DNA of 64,000 bases from Acinetobacter seifertii (GCF_000368065.1 NZ_KB851200.1:1047204-1111203); one strand, 5' to 3'; positions 54,511-63,305 are shown, counted from the first letter of the stretch. The notes: generated from the letters alone by a model not told the origin. Made by a program: numbers and translations.

Positions 54511-55278
54511 GTGACTATTCAAACTGAACAAGAATTCCTTGCCAGTTATGATCGCCGAGATTATGACGCACCTTTACTCACGGTCGATATGGCTATTTTC
54601 TCGGTATTTAATGGTCAGTTGCAGGTATTACTCATTAAGCGACCCAACTTTCCAGCCAAAGACCAATGGGCTTTACCGGGTGGTTTTGCCGATTTAACCT
54701 ATGACCAAGATTTGATGGCCACAGCCTATCGTAAGCTAGTCGAAAAAACAGGAATTGCTTCACCTTACTTGGAACAAGTTGCTTCTGTCGGCAATGCCAA
54801 ACGTGACCCGCGTGGCTGGGCTGTGACGATTTTGTATTTTGCTTTAATTGATTTTAATGCCTATCAATACCAAGCTTTGGCTGAGTACAGCGAATGGGTG
54901 TCTGTAGCAAAAGCACAAGATTTAGCATTGGCGTTTGATCATAATGAATTGCTCAGCTTAGCTTTAGAGCGTTTAACCAATAAAACCCGCTATACCGCAT
55001 TACCAGCCAGTCTGATGCCTGAATTATTTACACTTACCGAGCTACAGACTATTTATGAAATTATTCTTGGGCAATCGTTAGATAAAAAAGCGTTTAGACG
55101 CCGTATGATAGAAGCAGGTGCAGTTGAAGAAACCAATCACAGTAAAATTGTGGGAAAACGCCCAGCTCAGCTTTACCGCTACGCACTCGATTCTTTTGAT
55201 TTTATATTTCCACGCTCACTCGAATTACCCAGAAATAAGGAGGGTGAAGATAAGCAAAACAATGAGCTTTCTGACTAG
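54511..55278 (+). CDS. nrtR: NrtR-type NUDIX-domain transcriptional repressor
   Basis: An N-terminal NUDIX-like domain (DMAIFSVFNGQLQVLLIKRP, GGFADLTYDQDLMATAYRKL) has a degenerate hydrolase box, as expected for a sensor rather than an enzyme. The C-terminal ~90 residues form the NrtR winged helix (FTLTELQTIYEIILGQSLDK, KAFRRRMIEAG, PAQLYRY). NrtR senses ADP-ribose or related NAD products. The GTG at 54511 with GAGGC upstream is preferred over a TTG frame start directly after nadV. It closes the prs-nadV-nrtR operon and probably binds the palindrome upstream of prs. Confidence 0.87.
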   Translation: MTIQTEQEFLASYDRRDYDAPLLTVDMAIFSVFNGQLQVLLIKRPNFPAKDQWALPGGFADLTYDQDLMATAYRKLVEKTGIASPYLEQVASVGNAKRDPRGWAVTILYFALIDFNAYQYQALAEYSEWVSVAKAQDLALAFDHNELLSLALERLTNKTRYTALPASLMPELFTLTELQTIYEIILGQSLDKKAFRRRMIEAGAVEETNHSKIVGKRPAQLYRYALDSFDFIFPRSLELPRNKEGEDKQNNELSD

Positions 55279-55350
55279 CGCATCTTGATGCACTTTGATT
55301 TATAATGCCGCGCTTATGATTGATGTCATCTTTTGATCAGCACTTTGCCT

Positions 55351-56745
55351 ATGTCACACGTTTCTCCCTGCTTCCAACAAAATCAGTTTTTTGTGTTGGT
55401 GGAATATCTCACTTCACTGCATGAAATTTATCCTGTGAAACATGAGTTTGCAGGATATCCGGCTGCAATGACATTGGCAGATCGCGTACATTCAGATCAT
55501 GATATTGCTCCGCTTGAAGCCAGCATAAGTTATCCGGACTCAATCGATAAAGTCTTACACTTTTCAGGTAAGGCCCGAGATATACAAGACTTCGAGCAAT
55601 TTTTAGAACAAGCTCAAGCAGCCAATATTCAAAACTTGTTATTGCTTACAGGTGATAAACTCAAAGAACACCATAATGGTCGAGATGGGCAGCCTCGTAG
55701 TCGTTACTTAGAGTCCGTAAACGCCGTAATGGCTGCCAAGCAACATGGCGGGTTTCGTATTGGGGTTGCTTTTAACCCATTTAAATATGTTGAAGCTGAG
55801 CGTGATGCACAGTATTTAAAACTACATAAGAAAATTAAAGCAGGTGCTGACTTTATCATTACCCAATTGGGCTATGACATTGAAGCTTTAAAACAAGCCA
55901 AAGCATTTTTAACCAAAAACAATTATTCACAGCAAATACTGGCTTGCGTCATGCCACTGACTTTAGGTCGTGCCAATTTTATGGTGAAGCATAAAGTTGC
56001 AGGTATTGTAATTACTCCCCACATGCTAAAAGTCTTGGCAGATGAAAAACAGGCAGGGCATACCGACCGAGTTTATTTACGCTGCGCTTTGCAAATTTTG
56101 ATATGTAAACACTTAGGATTTGCAGGAATTCACTTATCTGCCTGCCATAAGCCAGAGGAGCAAATGCTGCTTGAAAGCTACGTCGAGCAATACAGACATC
56201 TGGAGCTTAAAGCTTTAGAAGAGCTTTGGAATTCACTTTGGCAAGTCACTAAAGGTAAAGAGTTTTCGCCTGAAATTGCTCGGTTTTCGCGTCAGCCAAC
56301 GTCTAAACAAATCATTAAATATCGCCAACTGCATGTTATGCATGAAGCAATGTTTGGTTCAAAAATTGCTAAAGGTATTGGACGGTTTATTTTTAAAGCG
56401 TCTTTTTGGGAAAATACTTTGGTCGCTAAAGTATTACTTAAAACAGAAGTACTGAGTAAACATAGCTTAGTGGGTTGTGAAAGCTGTGGTCAGTGTCGCC
56501 TAAGCGATACTTTATATATTTGCCCTGAAACGTGTCCAAAAGGTTTAGCCAACGGGCCTTGTGGTGGAACAACTTTAGACCGCTGTGAATTTGGTGACCG
56601 TGAATGTATTCATTCGGTCAAAGCAAGACTTGCTAAAGCTGTTGAACAAACTGAAATATTAAAAGAAAAACTCATTCCAACTGTGCCTCTTGAAATCAGA
56701 GGAACCAGTTCTTGGAAAAATTGGTATTTAGGTGTGGAAGCTTAA
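55351..56745 (+). CDS. MetF-like protein with C-terminal cysteine-rich MTHFR_C domain
   Basis: Residues 1-~290 resemble the methylenetetrahydrofolate-reductase TIM barrel (FFVLVEYLTSL, LLLTGDKLKEH, GADFIITQLGYDIEALKQA). The last ~110 residues carry many cysteines (CESCGQCRL, YICPETCPKGL, NGPCGG, CEFGDRECIH) typical of the MTHFR C-terminal domain that binds zinc or Fe-S. This fused form is distinct from ordinary MetF (~300 residues); the electron donor is uncertain. ATG 55351 has a poor ribosome-binding site; an in-frame TTG at 55333 is possible. No functional link with the NAD operon is evident beyond adjacency. Confidence 0.75.
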   Translation: MSHVSPCFQQNQFFVLVEYLTSLHEIYPVKHEFAGYPAAMTLADRVHSDHDIAPLEASISYPDSIDKVLHFSGKARDIQDFEQFLEQAQAANIQNLLLLTGDKLKEHHNGRDGQPRSRYLESVNAVMAAKQHGGFRIGVAFNPFKYVEAERDAQYLKLHKKIKAGADFIITQLGYDIEALKQAKAFLTKNNYSQQILACVMPLTLGRANFMVKHKVAGIVITPHMLKVLADEKQAGHTDRVYLRCALQILICKHLGFAGIHLSACHKPEEQMLLESYVEQYRHLELKALEELWNSLWQVTKGKEFSPEIARFSRQPTSKQIIKYRQLHVMHEAMFGSKIAKGIGRFIFKASFWENTLVAKVLLKTEVLSKHSLVGCESCGQCRLSDTLYICPETCPKGLANGPCGGTTLDRCEFGDRECIHSVKARLAKAVEQTEILKEKLIPTVPLEIRGTSSWKNWYLGVEA

Positions 56746-56852
56746 GATTTGCATTCCATCTTAAGCACAACGATAGTTCAAATTAAAAAGCGGTGTATAA
56801 GCTAATAGAAGTCAAAAATTATAGTAAATATTTTAAGTTAAACATCAATAGA

Positions 56853-57542
56853 TTAGTTTAAATTATAGTTTTTAACATGTAACGCCAAATTTTTCCCAGT
56901 TTCACAAGATTGAAGATAAAGGTCAAATGAAGGTGTTATGCTAGAATCAATTAAGGAATGAATTGCAAAAAGTTTTTTTAATTGTTCGATGTAATAGTTA
57001 ATAAAATCAATTTCGTTATCAAAATTTAATAAACTTTTCAAATTACATTGAAAATTCTGAAAATTGCTTAAATCAGATGGAAGGTTAAAACAACAAATAT
57101 CTATTGTCCACTCTTTAACTTCATATATTCTAGAGCGAATAATTGGTATACCTTCTATATCAATTTTCTTAAAAAACTGCTCAATTGGTATAGTATATAA
57201 AGAAGTTTCACAGCCATTATATATTGAAAAAATTATTGTAGTATTAATTAGTACCTCTTTTGGTATTCCTTCTATTAATCTTCTTTCAACTTCTTTATGA
57301 ATTATACTTAATTGGTAAAGATTTAGATCAGTTGGATTTAAACTCTTAAAGTAATTCATAATTCTATTTATTAATACGGTATCACCAGTTCCTGCGATAG
57401 CGCCTCTACACCATAATTCTATTTTTGATTCATCATTATTTGATACGCGCATTGCCCCTGTTTCCAAGTCAAAGATCATTGCCCGTTTGTCTGCTGAAAT
57501 CAAGATAAAATCCCCTAAGTGGGCGGATATAATCATTGTCAT
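56853..57542 (-). CDS. Proteasome-beta/HslV-like protein of unknown function
   Basis: The N-terminus MTMIISAHLGDFILISADKR resembles the first strands of proteasome beta subunits. If Met is removed, Thr1 would be the nucleophile, Asp17 lies in SADKR and Lys39 in DESKIEL, near the family's Thr1/Asp17/Lys33 triad. GAIAGTGD matches the following conserved turn. The 229-residue length suits the family. The C-terminal half is not recognisable. It is AT-rich, unlike the neighbouring metabolic genes, and divergent from the cassette at 57613 over 70 bp, so it may be part of the same acquired island. The fold assignment is my pattern reading, not a search result. Confidence 0.55.
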   Translation of the reverse strand: MTMIISAHLGDFILISADKRAMIFDLETGAMRVSNNDESKIELWCRGAIAGTGDTVLINRIMNYFKSLNPTDLNLYQLSIIHKEVERRLIEGIPKEVLINTTIIFSIYNGCETSLYTIPIEQFFKKIDIEGIPIIRSRIYEVKEWTIDICCFNLPSDLSNFQNFQCNLKSLLNFDNEIDFINYYIEQLKKLFAIHSLIDSSITPSFDLYLQSCETGKNLALHVKNYNLN

Positions 57543-57612
57543 AGATATACATTATTTGAATTTTAAAAAGATGTGTTATTCTAGACACAAAATTACATTA
57601 TAGAGAATAAAA

Positions 57613-57975
57613 ATGGCTGGTGGTTCACGTATTGTAATAAATAAGCAAGGTATTATGATTTCAACAGGTGGAAAAATTTTATATCAAGCTGGTCAACATA
57701 TTTTCAAAAGTGGTGCTGAAGTCGCTGTAAAAGCTCGTGTATTACCAACATTTGTACCTCATGAAGAAAGCCATCAATTTAAAGTTATAGATGAAAATAA
57801 TAATCCATGTGAAAATACGGAATATTTAATTTTAGATCAAAATAATCAAGCACATATAGGTAAAACAAATAAAGAGGGCTTAACTAAACGAGTTTTTTAT
57901 GCTGAAAATACTGAATTGAGAGTTTTTTATGGTGCTGATGCTATTGAAAAAATGGAGCAGTTAGGGTTGAAATAA
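57613..57975 (+). CDS. Detached VgrG C-terminal tail: DUF2345-like strand repeat plus transthyretin-like domain
   Basis: The first ~50 residues (GGSRIVINKQGIMISTGGKI, QAGQHIFKSGAEV) match the last beta-spike repeats of type VI secretion VgrG proteins (DUF2345 end). Residues ~56-115 (FKVIDENNNPCENTEYLILD, GKTNKEGLTKRVF, LRVFYGAD) look like the transthyretin-like extension that carries cargo on some VgrGs. No VgrG body lies upstream, since the preceding gene is divergent, so this 120-residue protein stands alone with its own start. It is followed 2 bp later by a putative toxin gene. It may be a functional cargo adaptor or a scar of a vgrG recombination. Confidence 0.6.
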   Translation: MAGGSRIVINKQGIMISTGGKILYQAGQHIFKSGAEVAVKARVLPTFVPHEESHQFKVIDENNNPCENTEYLILDQNNQAHIGKTNKEGLTKRVFYAENTELRVFYGADAIEKMEQLGLK

Positions 57976-57977
57976 TT

Positions 57978-58787
57978 ATGGCCGAAAATGAAGTTAAATA
58001 TAAGAAATTCCAGAAAGTTAGAACAGCAAATGATAAACCTACAACTTCTGTCGTCTTAAATAAATATATTGTGACCATTGGTTTTGAGGTTAACTATCCT
58101 GATGCTTTTGTTGAACGTGATAATGGTTGGGTTTCAAAAAGTAATGAGCGAACACAATTGCTAGATATTGATTATGGTCATGCTTTTTTTTACGTTACCA
58201 AAAATGATATTGTTGAAGTCTTTTTTAGTTTTGGGCCATCTGGTGCAGGAAAAAGTGGATGGTTTAATAAAGGAAATAGCCAAGCACCAAACAAATGGAA
58301 TACTGGTGCCCCTATCAAAGATGGATATGCTAGTAGTCGGCCAGGAACACCTGATTATGGAATTGGGGAAACTGCAACGCTTTATAGAATAGTGGTTAAC
58401 GAAGATTCAGCTAAAAAAATAATTGCTGAAGCTAATCAAGTACGTCAACAAATCATTTCTGGCGACCAAAAGTATACAGCTTGGATAAATGATACTTGTG
58501 CTGAAACAGCTAGGGATATTTTAAGTAAATATATTAGTAATTTACCGGATGGGACTGGAGCTATAAAGCAAGCTGGTATCCCTACTTTAAATGTTATAAA
58601 TCCCTATATGTGGCATTATAATTTTAAGAAATCAAAATTTGCTAAACCTGAAATTATTTATCCTCTTGCAGGGAAGGCTTCAGGAAAAGGTGTTATTTCG
58701 GAAGGATTTCATTTAATCAAAGGTTGGAGTTTAAAACCTAAAGATAAAGATCCATTAGTTGATGAAGGATATATTATTAAAAAATGA
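57978..58787 (+). CDS. Putative secreted effector with papain-like (permuted) His/Cys motif
   Basis: This 269-residue protein is not recognised as a known family. It has a conserved-looking block DYGHAFFYV (His68) followed by FSFGPSG and, ~100 residues later, WINDTCAETARDIL (Cys174). The His-before-Cys order and flanking hydrophobics resemble permuted papain-fold amidohydrolases (LRAT/PPPDE/NlpC-P60-like). There is no signal peptide. It lies between a VgrG-tail-like gene and a small lipoprotein gene that overlaps its stop by 4 bp, the layout of a type VI effector and its periplasmic immunity protein. A GPSGAGKS string mimics Walker A but no Walker B is seen. Confidence 0.5.
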   Translation: MAENEVKYKKFQKVRTANDKPTTSVVLNKYIVTIGFEVNYPDAFVERDNGWVSKSNERTQLLDIDYGHAFFYVTKNDIVEVFFSFGPSGAGKSGWFNKGNSQAPNKWNTGAPIKDGYASSRPGTPDYGIGETATLYRIVVNEDSAKKIIAEANQVRQQIISGDQKYTAWINDTCAETARDILSKYISNLPDGTGAIKQAGIPTLNVINPYMWHYNFKKSKFAKPEIIYPLAGKASGKGVISEGFHLIKGWSLKPKDKDPLVDEGYIIKK

Positions 58788-59047
58788 AGAATTTAAGTAT
58801 AGGATTAGTTCTTATGATTTCATTATTTGGTTGTGCCAATTCCACCGCTAAGCATCAAGACAAATTCTTAGCGCATATTCATGAAAATACACCAAATCCT
58901 TACAAGGAATGTATGGTCAAATATATTAAAGACCATTGGGATGAAGTTTGGAAAACTTACAATACTGAAAAAACTAGGGAGGCTCGTGGTGAAACAGATA
59001 TAGTCAATTTCATGATTGAAAAGTATCTATCTGAATGTAAAAAATAA
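58784..59047 (+). CDS. Small lipoprotein, candidate immunity protein
   Basis: This 87-residue protein has a lipoprotein signal with lipobox SLFGC (Cys17), then a charged, mainly helical mature part of ~70 residues with two further cysteines (KECMVKY, LSECKK). It overlaps the upstream gene by ATGA, so it is translationally coupled. Its size, export to the periplasm and position suggest an immunity protein against the preceding gene product if that is a cell-wall-acting toxin. No family was recognised. Confidence 0.55.
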   Translation: MKNLSIGLVLMISLFGCANSTAKHQDKFLAHIHENTPNPYKECMVKYIKDHWDEVWKTYNTEKTREARGETDIVNFMIEKYLSECKK

Positions 59048-59088
59048 TACATTTGAGCTAAATTTATTTTTATGTATTTAAGGCTTTC

Positions 59089-59112
59089 AAAGCCCTGAGT
59101 TTTCAGGGTTTT
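59089..59112 (+). terminator. Terminator after the effector-immunity cassette
   Basis: A CCCTGA / TCAGGG stem with A- and T-rich flanks (AAAG and TTTT) ends the three-gene cassette. Confidence 0.65.
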
Positions 59113-59289
59113 ACTAATAGCCGCTTTTAAGAAAGAAATATTTTTAAGTAGGCAGTATGCTTTAAAATTATTTTAATATTTGCATATAAATGTTATAGAA
59201 AAGGATGGAGTTAGTAATAAGAATAAGCTCAAAGGAAGCGCTTAACCGATCTTCTTAAAATTCGTTGGATTTCGTTGTATAGGTAAACA

Positions 59290-60009
59290 ATGACCGCACT
59301 TTTAGAAAAGGATTTCAGCCCATCTGAGTTTACATTGTTCTCCGAAATATTATGGAAACTTGGCTCAGGGAAAGGGCAATACAATTTACGTGAAAATATC
59401 CTTGCAGATATTGCCATCTTATTACGGGCTGATTTCGCGGCATCTTATATTTGGGATTCAACCAATAACTTATCGAGAGAAGGCGTTATATGGAAAATCG
59501 ACCCAAAAGCGATGGAGGACTATGAGTGTGTTTGGCAATTTGATGATCCGATTACTGTACAGCTTCGTAAACGTCAAAAACCAACCTTTGTAAATGAGGT
59601 TATGCCTCTCGCAGACCTGAAAAAAACACCCTATTACAATGAGTTTTTGAGTGCCTATGGTTTGTATCATGGCATCAATATTTATTTTGTCCGAAACGGT
59701 ATGGATATTGGTGATTTACGCATTTGGCGTGCGAAAGACGCTGACATGTTTGGTGAACGTGAAAAAAGAATATTAAGCCTACTTGAACCTTATTTTACCC
59801 AAGCCTTACCAACTAATTTATCAAGTCAATACGGTTTGACTTCGCGTGAACAAAAAGTGGTTCGCTTGGTAATTAAAGGTTTAAGTGATAAAGAGGTGGC
59901 AAATTTACTTGGTATTAGCTTTACTACATTAAGGACTCATTTGAACAATTCTATGAGAAAAATCGGCTGCAATAATCGCACTGAAATGGCCTTGCTCATT
60001 CGACATTAA
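59290..60009 (+). CDS. LuxR-family regulator with N-terminal autoinducer/GAF-like domain
   Basis: The C-terminal ~60 residues form a LuxR helix-turn-helix (LTSREQKVVRLVIKGLSDKE, then VANLLGISFTTLRTHLNNSMRKIG). The N-terminal ~160 residues are a GAF/PAS-like sensor of unknown ligand, with no receiver phosphorylation site and no clear acyl-homoserine-lactone motif. It precedes the amidase gene by 92 bp in the same direction, with an 18-bp palindrome in between, and may control that gene. The start has no strong ribosome-binding site. Confidence 0.8.
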   Translation: MTALLEKDFSPSEFTLFSEILWKLGSGKGQYNLRENILADIAILLRADFAASYIWDSTNNLSREGVIWKIDPKAMEDYECVWQFDDPITVQLRKRQKPTFVNEVMPLADLKKTPYYNEFLSAYGLYHGINIYFVRNGMDIGDLRIWRAKDADMFGEREKRILSLLEPYFTQALPTNLSSQYGLTSREQKVVRLVIKGLSDKEVANLLGISFTTLRTHLNNSMRKIGCNNRTEMALLIRH

Positions 60010-60019
60010 AGTTTAAGCA

Positions 60020-60037
60020 ATCCTCAAATTTGAGGAT
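60020..60037. promoter_or_regulatory. 18-bp palindrome between luxR and the amidase gene
   Basis: ATCCTCAAATTTGAGGAT is a perfect palindrome 65 bp upstream of the amidase start. It could be an operator for the LuxR protein or, less likely without a T-tract, a terminator. Confidence 0.5.
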
Positions 60038-60101
60038 GCGAATCAATGAGCAATTTATACTAAGTTCCTAAAATTACAACTTAAATGGATTCTAAGTTAC
60101 T

Positions 60102-61562
60102 ATGTTAAATACAAATGAAAAAAATAATGGGATCGAATCACTCGATTTATCAAACGCTTCAGTAGATATCATTACTAAACTCATTCATGAAAGAAAAGTA
60201 TCTTGTGAAGAGCTTGTGCATCATTACTTCGATAATATTGAAAAACAGCAATCTTTAAATGCATTTATTAGCACAGATAAAGCTTCAGCAATTCAACAAG
60301 CTCAATATTGGGATAAATACCTACTGAGTGGAAAACCATGTCCAGCTTTGATGGGTATTTTAATTGCGGTTAAAGACAATATTCATGTTGCAGGTTTTCC
60401 CAATAGTGCAGGTACGCCAGCTTTAGCTCAATTTAGACCTCAAACTTCTGCCCCCGTTATTCAAAAGCTTATTGATCAAGGTGCAATCATTGTTGGTAAA
60501 GCCAATATGCACGAATTAGCCTTTGGGGTAACAGGTTATAATACTGCCATGCATATAGAAGGCGTTGTGGGTACACGAAATGCTGTAAACCCGTTACACA
60601 TTGCTGGTGGGTCTTCTTCGGGCAGTGCGGTGGCTGTTGCAGCGGGCATGGTTCCGATTGCTATGGGTACAGACACAGGTGCTTCTATTCGACTGCCAAG
60701 TGCCCTAAATGGTTGTGTAGGTTTTCGTCCAACAGTAGGACGATATTCACAAGAAGGTATTACCCCAATTTCACATACTCGCGATACCGCTGGCCCAATA
60801 GCTCATACCGTATCTGATGTTATTTTAATTGATGAGCTTATTACTCAAGAACCAAGAAAAGAACCATTTGAGCCTCATCAAATTCGACTCGGTATCAATT
60901 CATATTTTTGGAATAATTTAGACGAAGATGTTTATGAGCAGGCTCGTATTGCGCTTGAGCTTTTAAAAAGTGCAGGAGTCGAAATTATTCCGGTCGATAT
61001 GCCAAATTTAGAACAACTCAATCAAGCTATTTCATTTCCTGTGGCCATCTATGAAGGCAAATATGACCTAATTCAATATTTGAAAGATCATCATGTAAAT
61101 TTGACCATAGAGGCTGTAGTCGATCAGATCTCAAGCCCAGATGTACAGGCAATTTTTAAACTGAATATTCTTCCTGAGCTAACTCTAGATCCGACGGGGC
61201 AACTTGTTCCAGTTTTACCTTTGTATGAAAAAGCGATTAGCGAAGCTCGGCCACAATTGCTTGAACTCTATCAAAACACATTTAAAGCGCATAACTTACA
61301 TGCTTTATTATTCCCAACATCACCAATTGTGGCACCACTAGCAAATGAACAAGTTTATTCAATTGAAACTTTCCAGACCCTCATGCGAAATACAGATCCC
61401 GGCAGTAATATAGGAATACCAGGGCTGAGTTTACCTATTGGAAAGGGGGCGAAATCAAAACTGCCAGTTGGTTTAGAAATAGATGGCTTAGCTCATCAGG
61501 ACAGTGAAATACTTGCTATTGGAATAACTTTAGAAAAAATTTTCAAAGGTTTAAATCAATAA
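60102..61562 (+). CDS. Amidase (amidase-signature family)
   Basis: This 486-residue amidase-signature hydrolase carries the Ser-cisSer-Lys triad: Lys in IAVKDNIHVAG, the loop GGSSSGSAVAVAAG with the cis-Ser, and the nucleophile Ser in TDTGASIRLPSALNG. It cleaves a carboxamide to acid and ammonia; relatives include indoleacetamide hydrolase and GatA-like enzymes. The substrate is not determined by sequence. Context is a LuxR regulator upstream and a drug-efflux pair downstream. It is far from the iac genes at the start of the window, so I do not call it IacH. Confidence 0.87.
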   Translation: MLNTNEKNNGIESLDLSNASVDIITKLIHERKVSCEELVHHYFDNIEKQQSLNAFISTDKASAIQQAQYWDKYLLSGKPCPALMGILIAVKDNIHVAGFPNSAGTPALAQFRPQTSAPVIQKLIDQGAIIVGKANMHELAFGVTGYNTAMHIEGVVGTRNAVNPLHIAGGSSSGSAVAVAAGMVPIAMGTDTGASIRLPSALNGCVGFRPTVGRYSQEGITPISHTRDTAGPIAHTVSDVILIDELITQEPRKEPFEPHQIRLGINSYFWNNLDEDVYEQARIALELLKSAGVEIIPVDMPNLEQLNQAISFPVAIYEGKYDLIQYLKDHHVNLTIEAVVDQISSPDVQAIFKLNILPELTLDPTGQLVPVLPLYEKAISEARPQLLELYQNTFKAHNLHALLFPTSPIVAPLANEQVYSIETFQTLMRNTDPGSNIGIPGLSLPIGKGAKSKLPVGLEIDGLAHQDSEILAIGITLEKIFKGLNQ

Positions 61563-62237
61563 AAAATCACTTAAACTACTATTTTTAAAGGTTTGTTTTT
61601 GCTTTTAAATAATGGGTTTGAGATAGTTTCTGCTTTTATTTTATCTGGAAAAATATAAGTCACTTTACTCGGTAGAGTGACTTAATTATTAAAAATTACC
61701 GTTTATCATCTTTAATGATTTTGTTAGATTTCTTATTGTTGTTTTTAAAAAATATAATATTTATAAATTATATATATTCTATATGTATAAGTATAAAAAT
61801 TTTGATTGTTAACTCATTTTTAAATTACATGTTATTTTAATTAATAATACTTAAATATTACACAATAAAACTTATTGTTAACATTTTTGCAATAAATTAA
61901 CCGATTTGGAGTTTTGAATAAAATATAAATAATTTTGGTAATTTGTTAATTAACAAATATTTATGTTTGATTTTTAAATCGATTTATTAAGAGAAATCTA
62001 TCGTAATTAGAATTAAATATTTTTTAAATATAGTTTATATAACATGATTTATTGACATAAATAGAAAAAATATATGGCAAAGAGGTCAATGATATTTAAT
62101 TAACTTCAGAACCATAATTTGCACCAAATTTTACGCTGTCACGATTCATTGAATAAAACCAAGTGAAAAGTTACGTAAATAAGAAACCAATAATTTTATT
62201 GGCTTAAATAAAAAATCGAATATTACAAATAAGCGGA
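61563..62237. other. AT-rich non-coding stretch between amidase and efflux genes
   Basis: About 675 bp with no credible frame. It contains the amidase terminator (61657-61683) and then strongly AT-rich sequence with long A/T runs up to a TTGCACC element near 62120 and the emrA ribosome-binding site. The base composition would suit nucleoid-protein binding and curvature, but no specific site is supported. Confidence 0.6.
61657..61683 (+). terminator. Terminator after the amidase gene
   Basis: A 12-bp stem (AAGTCACTTTAC / GTAGAGTGACTT, one mismatch) with a TCG loop, followed by AT-rich sequence. Confidence 0.75.
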
Positions 62238-63305
62238 ATGAATATGGATAACGTAGCTCAGCTAGAAACTGATACTAATTTCCAAAGTCGAAAGAAAATA
62301 ACATGGGGGGTTTTTAGTGTCCTGTTGTTATTTTTAATTGCTGGTATCGTATATTATTTTTTTGTATACCGATTTTATCAATCTACTGATAATGCTTATG
62401 TGCAAGCCGATGTAACTTGGGTGATGCCAAAGATTTCAGGCGAAGTGATGGAGTTATTAATTAATGATAATCAGGTGGTAAAAAAAGGGGAAACTTTAGC
62501 GGTATTAGATCACCGCGATTATCAAGCTCGTTATGATCAAGCCCGTTCTGTGGTCAGCTTGAAAGAAGCCGCACTCGGTGTACAACAACAAAATGAAAAG
62601 TCTGCCAAGTCATCAATTACAGAAGCAAATAGTGGCGTAGTTGCAGCACAAGCCGATTTAACTCGCTTAAGAAAAGAGTTTGAGCGTTATCAAGACTTAT
62701 TAAAAGATGGCGTGATTACCCGTCAAAACTTTGAGGGTGTTCAGTCTCAATATTTAACAGCTCAAGCACAGCTCAGCAAAGCGCAAGCCGCCGTAAATGC
62801 AGCAGAAGCTCAGTTGGGGAGTTTACAAGCGAGTCGAGCACAGCTTTTAGCAGATATCCAAAGTGCCAATGCAAATTTGAATCTCTATCAGGTCGATCTA
62901 GCTTCTTCAAAAGTGGTGAGTCCTGTGAGCGGTAAGATCGGTAGCCTTGCAATTCAAAAAGGCTCACGTGTTTCTCCACAAACCCGCTTAATGGCGATCA
63001 TTCCTGAAAACAGTTTGTATGTACAAGCGAACTTTAAAGAAACCCAAATTGAAAAAATGCATGTTGGTCAGAAGGTGAAGTTAAAACTTGATGCCTATCC
63101 GAGCCTCACCTATACCGGAAAAATTGAGAGTTTTTCACCAGCTTCAGGTGCAACTTTTTCACTCATGCCACCGGACAATGCAACGGGCAACTTTAACAAG
63201 GTTGTACAGCGTATTCCTGTACGTATTGCCATAGATTCAAGCCCACATATTGATTTGATAAAACCTGGAATGTCGGTGAGTGCCACCGTTGACCTAAGAA
63301 CTTAA
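62238..63305 (+). CDS. emrA: EmrA-type membrane-fusion protein
   Basis: The 355-residue adaptor has one N-terminal membrane segment (WGVFSVLLLFLIAGIVYYFF), the lipoyl half PKISGEVMELLINDNQVVKK, a long coiled-coil hairpin (residues ~95-210, rich in Ala, Gln and Lys) and the second half SSKVVSPVSGKIGSLAIQKG. It is followed 23 bp later by an EmrB-type pump gene, so the two form a tripartite efflux operon with an outer-membrane channel encoded elsewhere. It resembles EmrA more closely than the adaptor at 38390. The start follows AAGCGGA. Confidence 0.88.
   Translation: MNMDNVAQLETDTNFQSRKKITWGVFSVLLLFLIAGIVYYFFVYRFYQSTDNAYVQADVTWVMPKISGEVMELLINDNQVVKKGETLAVLDHRDYQARYDQARSVVSLKEAALGVQQQNEKSAKSSITEANSGVVAAQADLTRLRKEFERYQDLLKDGVITRQNFEGVQSQYLTAQAQLSKAQAAVNAAEAQLGSLQASRAQLLADIQSANANLNLYQVDLASSKVVSPVSGKIGSLAIQKGSRVSPQTRLMAIIPENSLYVQANFKETQIEKMHVGQKVKLKLDAYPSLTYTGKIESFSPASGATFSLMPPDNATGNFNKVVQRIPVRIAIDSSPHIDLIKPGMSVSATVDLRT

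Noticed and set aside
58231-58260. Walker A-like GPSGAGKS in the putative effector
   Set aside because: No Walker B or other NTPase motif follows; the string sits in a Gly/Ser-rich loop and is more likely coincidental.
60102-61562. Calling the amidase IacH of the indole-acetate cluster
   Set aside because: It is ~60 kb from the iac genes, with unrelated neighbours; family similarity alone does not support the name.
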